DNA of 64,000 nucleotides from NCBI RefSeq assembly GCF_024970185.1, contig NZ_CP103965.1:4274001-4338000 (forward strand). The letters run 5' to 3'. The DNA is from Pseudomonas sp. N3-W (GTDB lineage Bacteria > Pseudomonadota > Gammaproteobacteria > Pseudomonadales > Pseudomonadaceae). Each line of letters starts with the position of its first letter. Within the stretch, counting starts at the first letter, position 1. The translations under genes and the position numbers were made by a program. The notes beneath the pieces were generated by a model, which was not told where the DNA came from, made no database searches, and was given only the letters and a program-made list of their open reading frames with translations. Shown in pieces: positions 45,277 through 53,924 of this stretch.

Positions 45277-48200
45277 TTACATCCAGTTTGCCGCCAGTAC
45301 AGGCTGCAAGGTCTGTTGCTCGGCTGCACCGAAGGTCATGGTCGCAGGCGCCGCTGGCGCGAACGCCGCCATGGCCTGGACCAGATGCTCCACGTCTCGG
45401 TCCATCAAGCGATGACCGTCACCGGCCATGATGTCCCGTGGGCGCTCCGGCTTGTCGGCATACCAGTTGTGCAGCGTGACTTCCTGCTTGCTGCCGATGA
45501 CCGATATCTGCAAGTCCTGCCCCTTGTGCTGGAACCACAGGTGATCGGGGTTGATGTCCTTGCCGAACACCAGATCACCCCCGCCGTCGCTGAACTCGAT
45601 GTCATTGACCCCGTGCCCGACTTCAACGGTCGGCATGTTGCCACTGACCACCACCTTGTTGTTGCCATCGCCCAGTTTCACCGAGGTGAACGACCCGGAG
45701 TCGGTAATGGTGTTATTGCCGTGACCGACCGTGAGTTTGTCGATGTTGCCGGTCACCACATTATTGCCGTCGCCCAGGGTGATATTGCCCCGACGGCCCG
45801 TCACATTGACCTTGTTGTCGCCGTTGCCGGCATGCACTTTGGCATTCGAGGCCTCGACGTTGATGGTCTTGCTCTCGTCGCCCAGCGTGACATCGGCGAA
45901 GAAGCCCTGGACCGTCATCACATTCGGGTCAGTAGCAACCGCTGGAGCGTCATCCCTGGAAGCGGTTGCTCCGCGGATTCTGTCCAGCGTCGCCGCCAGC
46001 GCAGCGTTCGCGTCGTCGGTTTTCTTGCGAGCGTCATCGAACATCAGCCGTGGATCCTGCACCCCCACGACGTCTGGCACGGTAATCGGTCGACGCGTCG
46101 GGACAGTCAGGTCGGGGTGAGAGAAATCGATCGGCGCAATGTCCGGGATGACAATCGGCCGTGGGCTCGGAATATCGATTGGCGTACGCCCGCCCGCATC
46201 CCGACCGACCGGACCGATGTCCGGCAGCTTCGACGGTTCCAGCGAACCGACACCGCGCTCGGCGAGAATCTGCTCGATGGTTTTGCGATCAGGAACCGTT
46301 GTCGGGCCACGATTCGCATCACGCTCGGCCAGGATCTGCTCGACGGTCTTGTGCTCCGGCACTGTCGGGTTCAGGTTGACACCGCGCTCTGCCAGGATTT
46401 GCTCGATCGTCTTGGTTTCCGGCAACTTGAAGTCTGGAATCGTGACCGAAGGTCGCAGCACCGGGTCGGGGACGACGATGGTCGGATGCAGATCGATCGG
46501 CGGCAACGGCCCGACCACCACAGGTTTGTCGATGCCAGGGCGATCGACAATCGGCGTCAATGTGCCCGGCACGCTGACCGTTGGCGGTACGTCCACTGGC
46601 GGTACCGGTCCGACCGGCGTGACCACTGCCGGCGCATGGTCGGCGAAGAGGAAGTCCGAGGAGCTGACCTGTGCCACATCCAGCGCATCCAGATACAGCA
46701 GCTTGGTATTCGAATCGCTGCGCGTCACGTACACACCATGAATCTGCGTCAAGCCATTGAAGGTGGCGCGGTTCTGGTGTTCAACGGTCAACTGGCTGAA
46801 ATCGGTGATGCCGGTCTGGCGCAGGTCGATCTTGTCGACGCCATGGCGGAACCCGCGCAAGACGTTGCTGTAATCCTTGGCGGCGGGTTGAGCCGCTACC
46901 ACGAACACGTCCGACGTTGCGCTGTCATGGCTGTAGATCGTACCGCTGAGCGACGCCACCATTTTGCCTTGGGCATCGCTGCTGTACATCACGCCTTTGG
47001 CACCACCGTTCAACACCACGGTGCCCAGGCCTTCCTGCGGCTTGACCGCCGAGGCATCGCTGTTGACGTAAGCGGTCGGCGCCACAAAGCTGTCCTGGAA
47101 CTTGAAGTTCGCGGCGGTGATGCTGGCGAGCGCCTGGTTTTTCAGGACAATGCTCTGGCCCTTGCCCAGATCAACCTTGACGTCCGCGCCCTGTTGCGTC
47201 AGCTGCAGATCGGTGAACTTCTTCCCGGCAAAGCCCACCAGGTCGACGATTTCGCCACGGGCGGCGTCGAAGTTGTTGATCGTATCGCTGCCCGCGTCAC
47301 GGCGATGGACCACAAAGAAGTCCTTGCCCGCACCGCCCGTCAACGTGTTGATGCCACGCCCGCCGTCGAGCATGGCATCGGCATTGCCGGCGACCAGTGT
47401 GTCGTTGCCGTCGCCGGTGACGATGTTCTGAATGCCCGACGGATTTTTCACCGTCAACGCCGCGCCGCCGATGCTGGCGACACCGGTCAGCAGGTTGACC
47501 GAAGTGTCCCCCGAAACAGCCGCCGCGTTGAGGGTGTTGCGCCCGCCAGCCACACCGTTGACCGCGTCATCCAGTACCGCGCGGTTGGCATGGCCGACCA
47601 CCGATTTCAGGTATTCATCGGTGTAGAAATAAGTGTCGTCCGCCGTGGCTTTGCTGCCGTACAAACGCAGCGCCCACGAGTTGAGTGTGACCGGCAGACC
47701 GGACGCCGAGTCCGTCACCTGCAACACCCAGTTGCCCGCCGAGCGCTCACCGAAGTCATGGGTCGACATGAAGGTGTATTTGAACGACCCGGATTGCGTA
47801 CTGCCGACGTCGGTGGCACTGGCCCCCGGCATGCCGTCCGGGACTTTGCCCTGACGATTGAGCAACACGCTTTGGGTGCCATCCGGGGAAATCAGCTTGA
47901 GTGTCAGATCGCCAAGGCGGCCGACCTGGGCGTCAAAGTCGATTTCGACGTGCTCGACGTTCAAACCGGCATTCATTGCGATAGACGATGTCAGCGTCGC
48001 GCCCGCCGCCAACGGCTTGCCGAGCGCACCGCTGGAGGCGCTGTAGACGTACTCGTTGGCGCCGGTGCTCTGGGTCATCCAGGCCTCGGACAAGCGCACG
48101 GCAGCCCGTGCATCGACTTCACCAAAACCGTAGTCGTTGCTGGTGTGCATGCCGCCACCGTTCCAGCCATGGGCAGCGTTATCACTCCATTGGGTGGATG

Positions 48201-51200
48201 GGTCGTTGATCTTGTGCGCCGACAACGCGAGGATCTGCTGCACATCGCGATAACCCAGGTTCGGGTTGGCTTCGAGCATCAACGCGACGATGCCGGAAAC
48301 GATCGGCGCGGCAAAGCTGGTGCCCTGCATGCTCGTGTAATCGTTGCCGAAGGTCGAACCGCGTTCGGTCTCCAGCATGTGGCTGGTGGACACCACGTTG
48401 CTGCCCGGTGCCGACACCAGCAGGCTGGCGCCCGGATTGGAGAATGGCGACGAACCGATCTGCAAGGTCGACAGATCGCCCTGCGCATTGATCGCGCCGA
48501 CTTCCACCGAGAAACGATTGTTGTTGGTCAGCGAACCCTGGGCACTGCCACCGGTAGCACGGCTGTTGCCGCCCGCCGCCACCAGGATCGTACCCAGGCC
48601 GCCGCGACCGTTACTCGCCGCGTACTGCGCATTCATGCTCAGTGCGGTGGCCGTGGTGAAGTGGCCGTCCTGATAGCTGCTGAGGGCGAAGTCATTGGTG
48701 AAACCCCAGCTGTTGTTGGCAATGTCGAAACTGACCATGTGCCCCAGGCCTGCCAGGTCATCGCCCTTGCCGGCCAGATAGTAGCCACCGAGCTTCGCGT
48801 CATAGGCCACGCCCACGCCGCCGATGCCGTTCTTCGCGCCGACCATCACGCCCGCGACCATCGTCGCGTGGTTGGACACCAGCCCCGGCAAGGTGCCGTT
48901 GGTCTTTTGCGTCTGCAGCCAGGCCTGGTCGATATTCGGCGCCAGGTCAGGGTGTGCGACATCAAAGATTTCCGGCGCGGTGGCGAACTGGCCACCCGGC
49001 TCGAACTGACCGATGCGCACGCCCTTGCCGGTGTAGTCCTTCCAGACCGGCAACACATTGGTGTCGCTCAAATACCATTCCTGCGCCGCCAGCGGATCAA
49101 GCGGCACTTCCGGCGTCATCAGGGTCACACCGGCACGCATCGGTGCCGTCTGGCCGCTGCCCAGGTCCACCACCGATGCCGACAAATTGCCCGCCGCGTC
49201 GGCCACGCCGTACTTGAAGCTGATCAGACCGGTGTAATGCGCATCCGGAGTGAACAGCACATCGCCTTGGGCGGTGAGGCTGACCGTGCCGCCGACGGCA
49301 TCGCCGACATTGGCAATACGCAGTGCGCCCTGGCTGTTGAGACGTTGATCGTTGGCCAATATCGCGTCGGCACTGATCAGATGCGCCTGGGTGCGATCGA
49401 AGGCCTTGCCAGCCTTGTCGAGCGTGAGTACATCCGCCACCGGCATCGCGTTGGGGGTCAGCAGGTCAACCGCGGAAATGTCCGAGAAGTTGAGCTTCTG
49501 GATATTGCTCAACGTCACCGTGCCGTCACGCCCGGCGACCTTGTCGGCCACTTCATAACCGGTCGCGGTGCGGGTGATGCGGTAGTCGCCATGGTTGCCG
49601 TGCAGCGTGACCAGGTTGATCCCGCCATCACCGTCGATGGTCGCATTACCGTGGCCGACCTCGATGATGTCGTTGCCGGCGCCGCCGTAGATTTTATCGG
49701 CGCCGCCACCGGCATGAATGATGCTGCCGGCTGCGGAGGCGTAAATGGTATCGCCCTGCGGCCCGGCATAAATCACCGCTTTGCCGCTGCCGCCGATGAT
49801 GGTGTTGTGGCCAGTGCCGCCGACCAGAACGTCGTTGCCGCCACCGCCCACGAGCGTCGAATTACCGGAACCGCCCTTGATGAAAGCGCTGCCGGTGCTG
49901 CCGCTCATGATGACATCGTTGCCGCCGCCACCTTCGGCGATGGTCAGGCCGGCGCTGGCCATGTTCAGGAATACGTCTTTGGTGCCGACGATGATGGCTG
50001 TGTCACGCCCCCCATTGCCACGAATGTTTCTTGTGTCGTCCGACGCGCTGATGACAAAAACATCATCGCCCTGGCCGCCGATGTAGGCGTTGCTGCCAGC
50101 ACCGCCGACCAGCCAGCTACCGTCGGGCGCGGCGATCAATGTGTCATTGCCGCTGCCGCCGTACAGATTGTTCACCCCCAGTTTTGCCGCGTCCAGGGTT
50201 TCACCGGTGGTGCTCTGGCTGGCGTAAGCGCTGGTGGTGCGGCTGTTGACGCCGCTGGTGGTCGAGGTCACCCGCGTGCCGCTGCCCTGACTGGTCAGGG
50301 TGTTGCTGACCGGGTCGCCGAGGAAATCTACCGCCAGCGCCTCCTGGTTCTTGCCATTGATCGTGAACGAACCGGTGGCGAGCACCTTGTTGCCGTCACG
50401 CATCTCAGCTTGAGGCGACGCCGCCGCACGCACATTGATCTGGGTGATGCCCAGTTCAGCCAGGGTCTTCAATTCACCGGCATCGACTTTTGCGTCATGC
50501 GTGCCGTCAACCCAGACCCGCAACTTGCTCCAGATCGGGTCCTTCTGATCGATCACGCCGTCCTTGTTCGCGTCCTCGCTGGCCAGCGCCGCGAAACCGT
50601 CCTTGAACTTCGTCTCGCCGGCCGCGCCATTGACGCCGACCTTGCCGCCGTAATACTCGGAGAACATCTGGCTGACGTCTTTGACCTGGCCACTGCCATC
50701 GTCAATCACCAGCATGCCCGTGGTGCGATCCGCCCAGCCACTGCGCTTGACCGTGCCGCTGTGGTCGGTATCGAACAACACACCGTCGCGAATGTCGGTC
50801 ATGTGCACGCCATTGCCGGTCAGATCCAGCAACAACGGGTCGACATACGTGTTGAACGTCGACATCGCCGACAGACCGTTCAGCGTCACGGCGCTGCGCA
50901 GGCTGAAATCCGGTTTGGCCGCATCCGGGGTCGGGTAGAACTGCGACAGATAGGTGTTAGGGCGAGCGTTAGGATCGAGCTGCATTTCACCGGGACGAAC
51001 ACCGCCCGAGGCCAGGCTGGCCATTTGCGTGGAGGTGAAATCGGTTTTGTTGAGAATCCCGCCGAGGGCGAAGATGTTGTGCGTCGCGGCGTTGTCGATA
51101 TAACCGTTGGCGGCATCTCGTGTTCGCTGATTCTCAAGCTGTACCTGGCGGCTCGCCTGAGGATCGGGGTTGATTTCGATATTCAGCAGGCTTGCTGGCG

Positions 51201-51798
51201 GGGTCCACGTCGGTCCGCCCTGATCAATGAGCGGTTGCCCGTCACGATCCGGATGAATAATCGACATCCCGGTTTTTATTGAAATGACATTGGGCTCGTT
51301 GTTCCACCACTCGCCTTCAGTCTTGATATTTTGACCACCGGGGCGCAAGGACTTGTATAAGTTATAAAGACCGCCGCCACCAATAATTTCCGTTTCGGTC
51401 AGCCCCAACACGGTTGCAATCAATCCGAAGTTGAAAGAGGCGGCATTGGTGAAGCTGGGAACGAAGCCGTCACCTGTCGTGTGCGAAGCACCGTTATAAG
51501 AGCGTTGAAGATCCCCCACGCCACTTTGCCTGAAGGCCTCATAAATATCGCTGTAGAGGCTATTCCGAAAGCTGAGAGAGGACGCATCATAATCCGCCCT
51601 GACTTGCTTGAAGTGTTCGATCGAGGCTTTCATATCATAATCCGCCGGCACCATGAACGGCTGATCGGTCTGGGGATCCATAACATAATTGCCAAGCCCG
51701 TCATTCAGCCATTTCGCTGCAACGAGTGTCTTGTCATTGGTTTGTACAAAAAAACTGTCCTTGCCAAATTGCCCCTGCATCAACGTCAGTTTAGCCAC
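45277..51798 (-). CDS. RTX protein with internal kexin-like S8 protease and P domain (type I secreted)
   Basis: 2,173 residues, GTG start with AAGGA six bases upstream and no signal peptide. Order: unknown N-terminal region (1-315); a calcium-binding toxin-type segment (PLLLDLTGNGVHM, DANKDGVIDQKD; about 320-460); glycine-rich RTX repeats (about 545-735); a cadherin-like region (785-880); an S8 subtilase (about 920-1240) with His977 (NHATMVAGV), Asn1078 (AAGGNS) and Ser1161 (GTSFAAP); a P/homoB domain (about 1255-1385); more RTX-like repeats (1460-1570); a Pro-rich linker with three KTIEQILAERG repeats (1795-1850); and a C-terminal RTX-like secretion region. The usual catalytic Asp is replaced by Glu933 (IGQFEPGG). 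It is the last gene of the secretion operon, so it is the likely cargo. Confidence 0.9.
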   Translation of the reverse strand: MAKLTLMQGQFGKDSFFVQTNDKTLVAAKWLNDGLGNYVMDPQTDQPFMVPADYDMKASIEHFKQVRADYDASSLSFRNSLYSDIYEAFRQSGVGDLQRSYNGASHTTGDGFVPSFTNAASFNFGLIATVLGLTETEIIGGGGLYNLYKSLRPGGQNIKTEGEWWNNEPNVISIKTGMSIIHPDRDGQPLIDQGGPTWTPPASLLNIEINPDPQASRQVQLENQRTRDAANGYIDNAATHNIFALGGILNKTDFTSTQMASLASGGVRPGEMQLDPNARPNTYLSQFYPTPDAAKPDFSLRSAVTLNGLSAMSTFNTYVDPLLLDLTGNGVHMTDIRDGVLFDTDHSGTVKRSGWADRTTGMLVIDDGSGQVKDVSQMFSEYYGGKVGVNGAAGETKFKDGFAALASEDANKDGVIDQKDPIWSKLRVWVDGTHDAKVDAGELKTLAELGITQINVRAAASPQAEMRDGNKVLATGSFTINGKNQEALAVDFLGDPVSNTLTSQGSGTRVTSTTSGVNSRTTSAYASQSTTGETLDAAKLGVNNLYGGSGNDTLIAAPDGSWLVGGAGSNAYIGGQGDDVFVISASDDTRNIRGNGGRDTAIIVGTKDVFLNMASAGLTIAEGGGGNDVIMSGSTGSAFIKGGSGNSTLVGGGGNDVLVGGTGHNTIIGGSGKAVIYAGPQGDTIYASAAGSIIHAGGGADKIYGGAGNDIIEVGHGNATIDGDGGINLVTLHGNHGDYRITRTATGYEVADKVAGRDGTVTLSNIQKLNFSDISAVDLLTPNAMPVADVLTLDKAGKAFDRTQAHLISADAILANDQRLNSQGALRIANVGDAVGGTVSLTAQGDVLFTPDAHYTGLISFKYGVADAAGNLSASVVDLGSGQTAPMRAGVTLMTPEVPLDPLAAQEWYLSDTNVLPVWKDYTGKGVRIGQFEPGGQFATAPEIFDVAHPDLAPNIDQAWLQTQKTNGTLPGLVSNHATMVAGVMVGAKNGIGGVGVAYDAKLGGYYLAGKGDDLAGLGHMVSFDIANNSWGFTNDFALSSYQDGHFTTATALSMNAQYAASNGRGGLGTILVAAGGNSRATGGSAQGSLTNNNRFSVEVGAINAQGDLSTLQIGSSPFSNPGASLLVSAPGSNVVSTSHMLETERGSTFGNDYTSMQGTSFAAPIVSGIVALMLEANPNLGYRDVQQILALSAHKINDPSTQWSDNAAHGWNGGGMHTSNDYGFGEVDARAAVRLSEAWMTQSTGANEYVYSASSGALGKPLAAGATLTSSIAMNAGLNVEHVEIDFDAQVGRLGDLTLKLISPDGTQSVLLNRQGKVPDGMPGASATDVGSTQSGSFKYTFMSTHDFGERSAGNWVLQVTDSASGLPVTLNSWALRLYGSKATADDTYFYTDEYLKSVVGHANRAVLDDAVNGVAGGRNTLNAAAVSGDTSVNLLTGVASIGGAALTVKNPSGIQNIVTGDGNDTLVAGNADAMLDGGRGINTLTGGAGKDFFVVHRRDAGSDTINNFDAARGEIVDLVGFAGKKFTDLQLTQQGADVKVDLGKGQSIVLKNQALASITAANFKFQDSFVAPTAYVNSDASAVKPQEGLGTVVLNGGAKGVMYSSDAQGKMVASLSGTIYSHDSATSDVFVVAAQPAAKDYSNVLRGFRHGVDKIDLRQTGITDFSQLTVEHQNRATFNGLTQIHGVYVTRSDSNTKLLYLDALDVAQVSSSDFLFADHAPAVVTPVGPVPPVDVPPTVSVPGTLTPIVDRPGIDKPVVVGPLPPIDLHPTIVVPDPVLRPSVTIPDFKLPETKTIEQILAERGVNLNPTVPEHKTVEQILAERDANRGPTTVPDRKTIEQILAERGVGSLEPSKLPDIGPVGRDAGGRTPIDIPSPRPIVIPDIAPIDFSHPDLTVPTRRPITVPDVVGVQDPRLMFDDARKKTDDANAALAATLDRIRGATASRDDAPAVATDPNVMTVQGFFADVTLGDESKTINVEASNAKVHAGNGDNKVNVTGRRGNITLGDGNNVVTGNIDKLTVGHGNNTITDSGSFTSVKLGDGNNKVVVSGNMPTVEVGHGVNDIEFSDGGGDLVFGKDINPDHLWFQHKGQDLQISVIGSKQEVTLHNWYADKPERPRDIMAGDGHRLMDRDVEHLVQAMAAFAPAAPATMTFGAAEQQTLQPVLAANWM

Positions 51799-51859
51799 TT
51801 GCTTTCCTTACTTTAAAAATCCTCTTGTACGTTCAAGAGGAAACTTGAAAATTCCTTTT

Positions 51860-52336
51860 CTAGCGATAGGCGGAAAACCTGACCCGTATCTTTCCAGAGG
51901 CGTCCGATGCACGCAGCTTGACGTCTCGGCTCACGGTCCGGGTTGCGCCAATTGCAAAATCGATTTGAAGATCACTGTCTGAATCCCACTTCACCGCCGG
52001 TGAGGCTTGGTGATCAAAAAAAACATCACACTCAGCTGAATAAACCTGGTACTCAGGGTGAGTAATAACTTCATCAATGGTCTGCAGGCTGTTAAAAATA
52101 AAAACCGTGTCCGAGCAAAATGGCGCTATCGCGCCCCCCCCTGCACGCGTGACGTGAACAGCGGTGTACTTTCCGTTTGGGGACAGATAAGCCATCTTCG
52201 TCACATCATCATCGGCATCAGGACCAAGCGATAACAGGGCAATGGCGCCATATTTCAGAATCGTCAGAGCACCCACCACCACCAGTATCAATTTCAACCC
52301 ACGAACAATGCTCAAATGACCCACCTTGAATTTCAT
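51860..52336 (-). CDS. Membrane-anchored small protein between the secretion genes and the RTX protease
   Basis: 158 residues, not recognised. One N-terminal membrane helix (about 13-36, GLKLILVVVGALTILKYGAIALLSL) is followed by a periplasmic domain with MAYLSPNGKYTAVHVTRAGGG and two cysteines (FCSDT, AECDV) that could pair. GGAAG lies before the ATG. Its base composition is more AT-rich than its neighbours. It lies in the operon, 76 bases after hlyD and 61 before the protease gene. A role as inhibitor, immunity factor or chaperone of the protease is inference from position only. Confidence 0.75.
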   Translation of the reverse strand: MKFKVGHLSIVRGLKLILVVVGALTILKYGAIALLSLGPDADDDVTKMAYLSPNGKYTAVHVTRAGGGAIAPFCSDTVFIFNSLQTIDEVITHPEYQVYSAECDVFFDHQASPAVKWDSDSDLQIDFAIGATRTVSRDVKLRASDASGKIRVRFSAYR

Positions 52337-52412
52337 GACACTTCCACTTCATAGACGTTGATGGATTTATCGTTTCAATCCTGACTCTTTCCCACCTGAA
52401 TCCGTACAACCC

Positions 52413-53828
52413 TCAACGCTCACGCAAACTCTCATCCATGTGCTGTTGCAACGGGCTCAGGAAGTACTCGATCACGCGTCGCTGATCGGTCTTCACTTCC
52501 GCCGTCACCGACATCCCCGGTGACAGCGCCACGCGCTGGCCGTTGACCATCAGGTGGTCGGTTTTCAGGCGGATGCGGCTGCTGTAGATCAGCCCGCGTT
52601 TTTCGTCTTCGATGGCGTCGTTGGAGACGCTGATGACTTCACCGGCGACGGTGCCGTACTTGGTGAAGGTGAACGTTTCCACCTTGACCGTGACCGGCTG
52701 GCCGGCGCGAACGAAACCGACGTCCTTGTTTTCCAGCATGGCTTCCACTTCCACCGGTTGGTCAGCGGGCACGATGACCATCAGCGGCTGAGCCGGGGTG
52801 ACTACGCCGCCGACAGTGTGGATTGCCAGTTGCTGGACGGTGCCGTCGACCGGGGCGCTGAGGCTGGTCAGGGTTTCCTGGTAGCGGGCCTTGGCCAGCT
52901 CCTCGACCAGGCTGGCGGCTTTCTGGTTGGCTTGCTGTTGCAGGTCGAGCATGGCGCGGCGATTTTGCGCGACCACGCCTTCGCGCCGCCGCCGCGCCTC
53001 GCCCTGGGCGGCGGTGGACTGCAAGACGCTGGCCTGCTGCACGCTCAACTGGCGTTGCAGGTCCAGGCGCGCCTGCTCCTTTTCCAGGTATTCGTGGCGG
53101 GCGACGTACTGCTGCGCGAGCAGGCGTTGATAGTCCTCGGCCAGTTGCGTGGCAATCGGCACGGTCTGTCGAAGACTGGCCACCTGGGCCTGTGCAGACT
53201 GGATTTCGGCGTTGCGCTGCTGGATTTCCGCGTCGACCAATTCCAGGCTGTTGCGGTATTCCTGATACTGCCCTTGCAGCCAGCGCTGGGCGCTGAGCAC
53301 CTGCTGCGGGTCGGCGTCGGTGATGGCGCCGATCAGCGATGCCGGCGGCTTTTGCTGGTTGATCGCGTCGAGCATCGCCGCACTGCGGGCGCCGTCGATG
53401 CGGGCGGCGAGCAGGTCGCTCTGAATCCGCCTGACGTCGGCGTCGGCGGCCGTCGGGTCGAGTTCGACCAGCAACTCGCCGACCTTCACCGCCTGACCGT
53501 CACTGACATGAATAGCCCTGACCACTGCCGTTTCACTGGATTGAATCAGCTTGGTCTTGCCACTCGGCACGATCTTGCCGGACGCCACCGCCACCACTTC
53601 GATCTTGCCCACGCACGCCCACAGCAACGCCAGCACCGCAAAGCCCATGATGCTCCAGACAAAAATTCTTGGCGCCGGGTGCACGGGGGTGTCCTGCAAC
53701 TCCAGCGCGGCGGGCAGAAACTGTGCTTCATGCGGCAGACGCTGGACGCTGTCCATCTGTTTGCGCTGGCGCCAGGACTCGCACCAGGCGTGGCGATAAC
53801 GCTGCATTAACGAAGGCGTTGCGCTCAT
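52413..53828 (-). CDS. Type I secretion membrane-fusion protein (HlyD family)
   Basis: 471-residue adaptor that links the ABC transporter to TolC. One membrane helix (about 53-72, IFVWSIMGFAVLALLWACVG), the lipoyl-type half-motif GKIVPSGKTKLIQSSETAVVRAIHVSDGQAVKVGELLVELD, a long coiled-coil hairpin (about 130-300), then the second lipoyl half (LSAPVDGTVQQLAIHTVGGVVTPAQPLMVIVP) and a beta-barrel with GMSVTAEVKTDQRRVIEYFLSPL. The ABC transporter gene is 96 bases upstream. Confidence 0.94.
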   Translation of the reverse strand: MSATPSLMQRYRHAWCESWRQRKQMDSVQRLPHEAQFLPAALELQDTPVHPAPRIFVWSIMGFAVLALLWACVGKIEVVAVASGKIVPSGKTKLIQSSETAVVRAIHVSDGQAVKVGELLVELDPTAADADVRRIQSDLLAARIDGARSAAMLDAINQQKPPASLIGAITDADPQQVLSAQRWLQGQYQEYRNSLELVDAEIQQRNAEIQSAQAQVASLRQTVPIATQLAEDYQRLLAQQYVARHEYLEKEQARLDLQRQLSVQQASVLQSTAAQGEARRRREGVVAQNRRAMLDLQQQANQKAASLVEELAKARYQETLTSLSAPVDGTVQQLAIHTVGGVVTPAQPLMVIVPADQPVEVEAMLENKDVGFVRAGQPVTVKVETFTFTKYGTVAGEVISVSNDAIEDEKRGLIYSSRIRLKTDHLMVNGQRVALSPGMSVTAEVKTDQRRVIEYFLSPLQQHMDESLRER

Positions 53829-53924
53829 GGGAAATCGGTCCTTTGAATCCGGAATACAGTGAATGCCGCCGCACCTGAAATCGGGCGCGCCGGGTCGCTC
53901 AATGACACGTGATGAAGGGGCTGC

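Noticed and set aside
45142..51282. 2,046-codon open frame on the plus strand
   Set aside because: It is antisense to the RTX protease throughout. The minus strand shows clear domains and motifs; the plus frame is an artefact of GC-rich third positions and has no recognisable domain or plausible composition.
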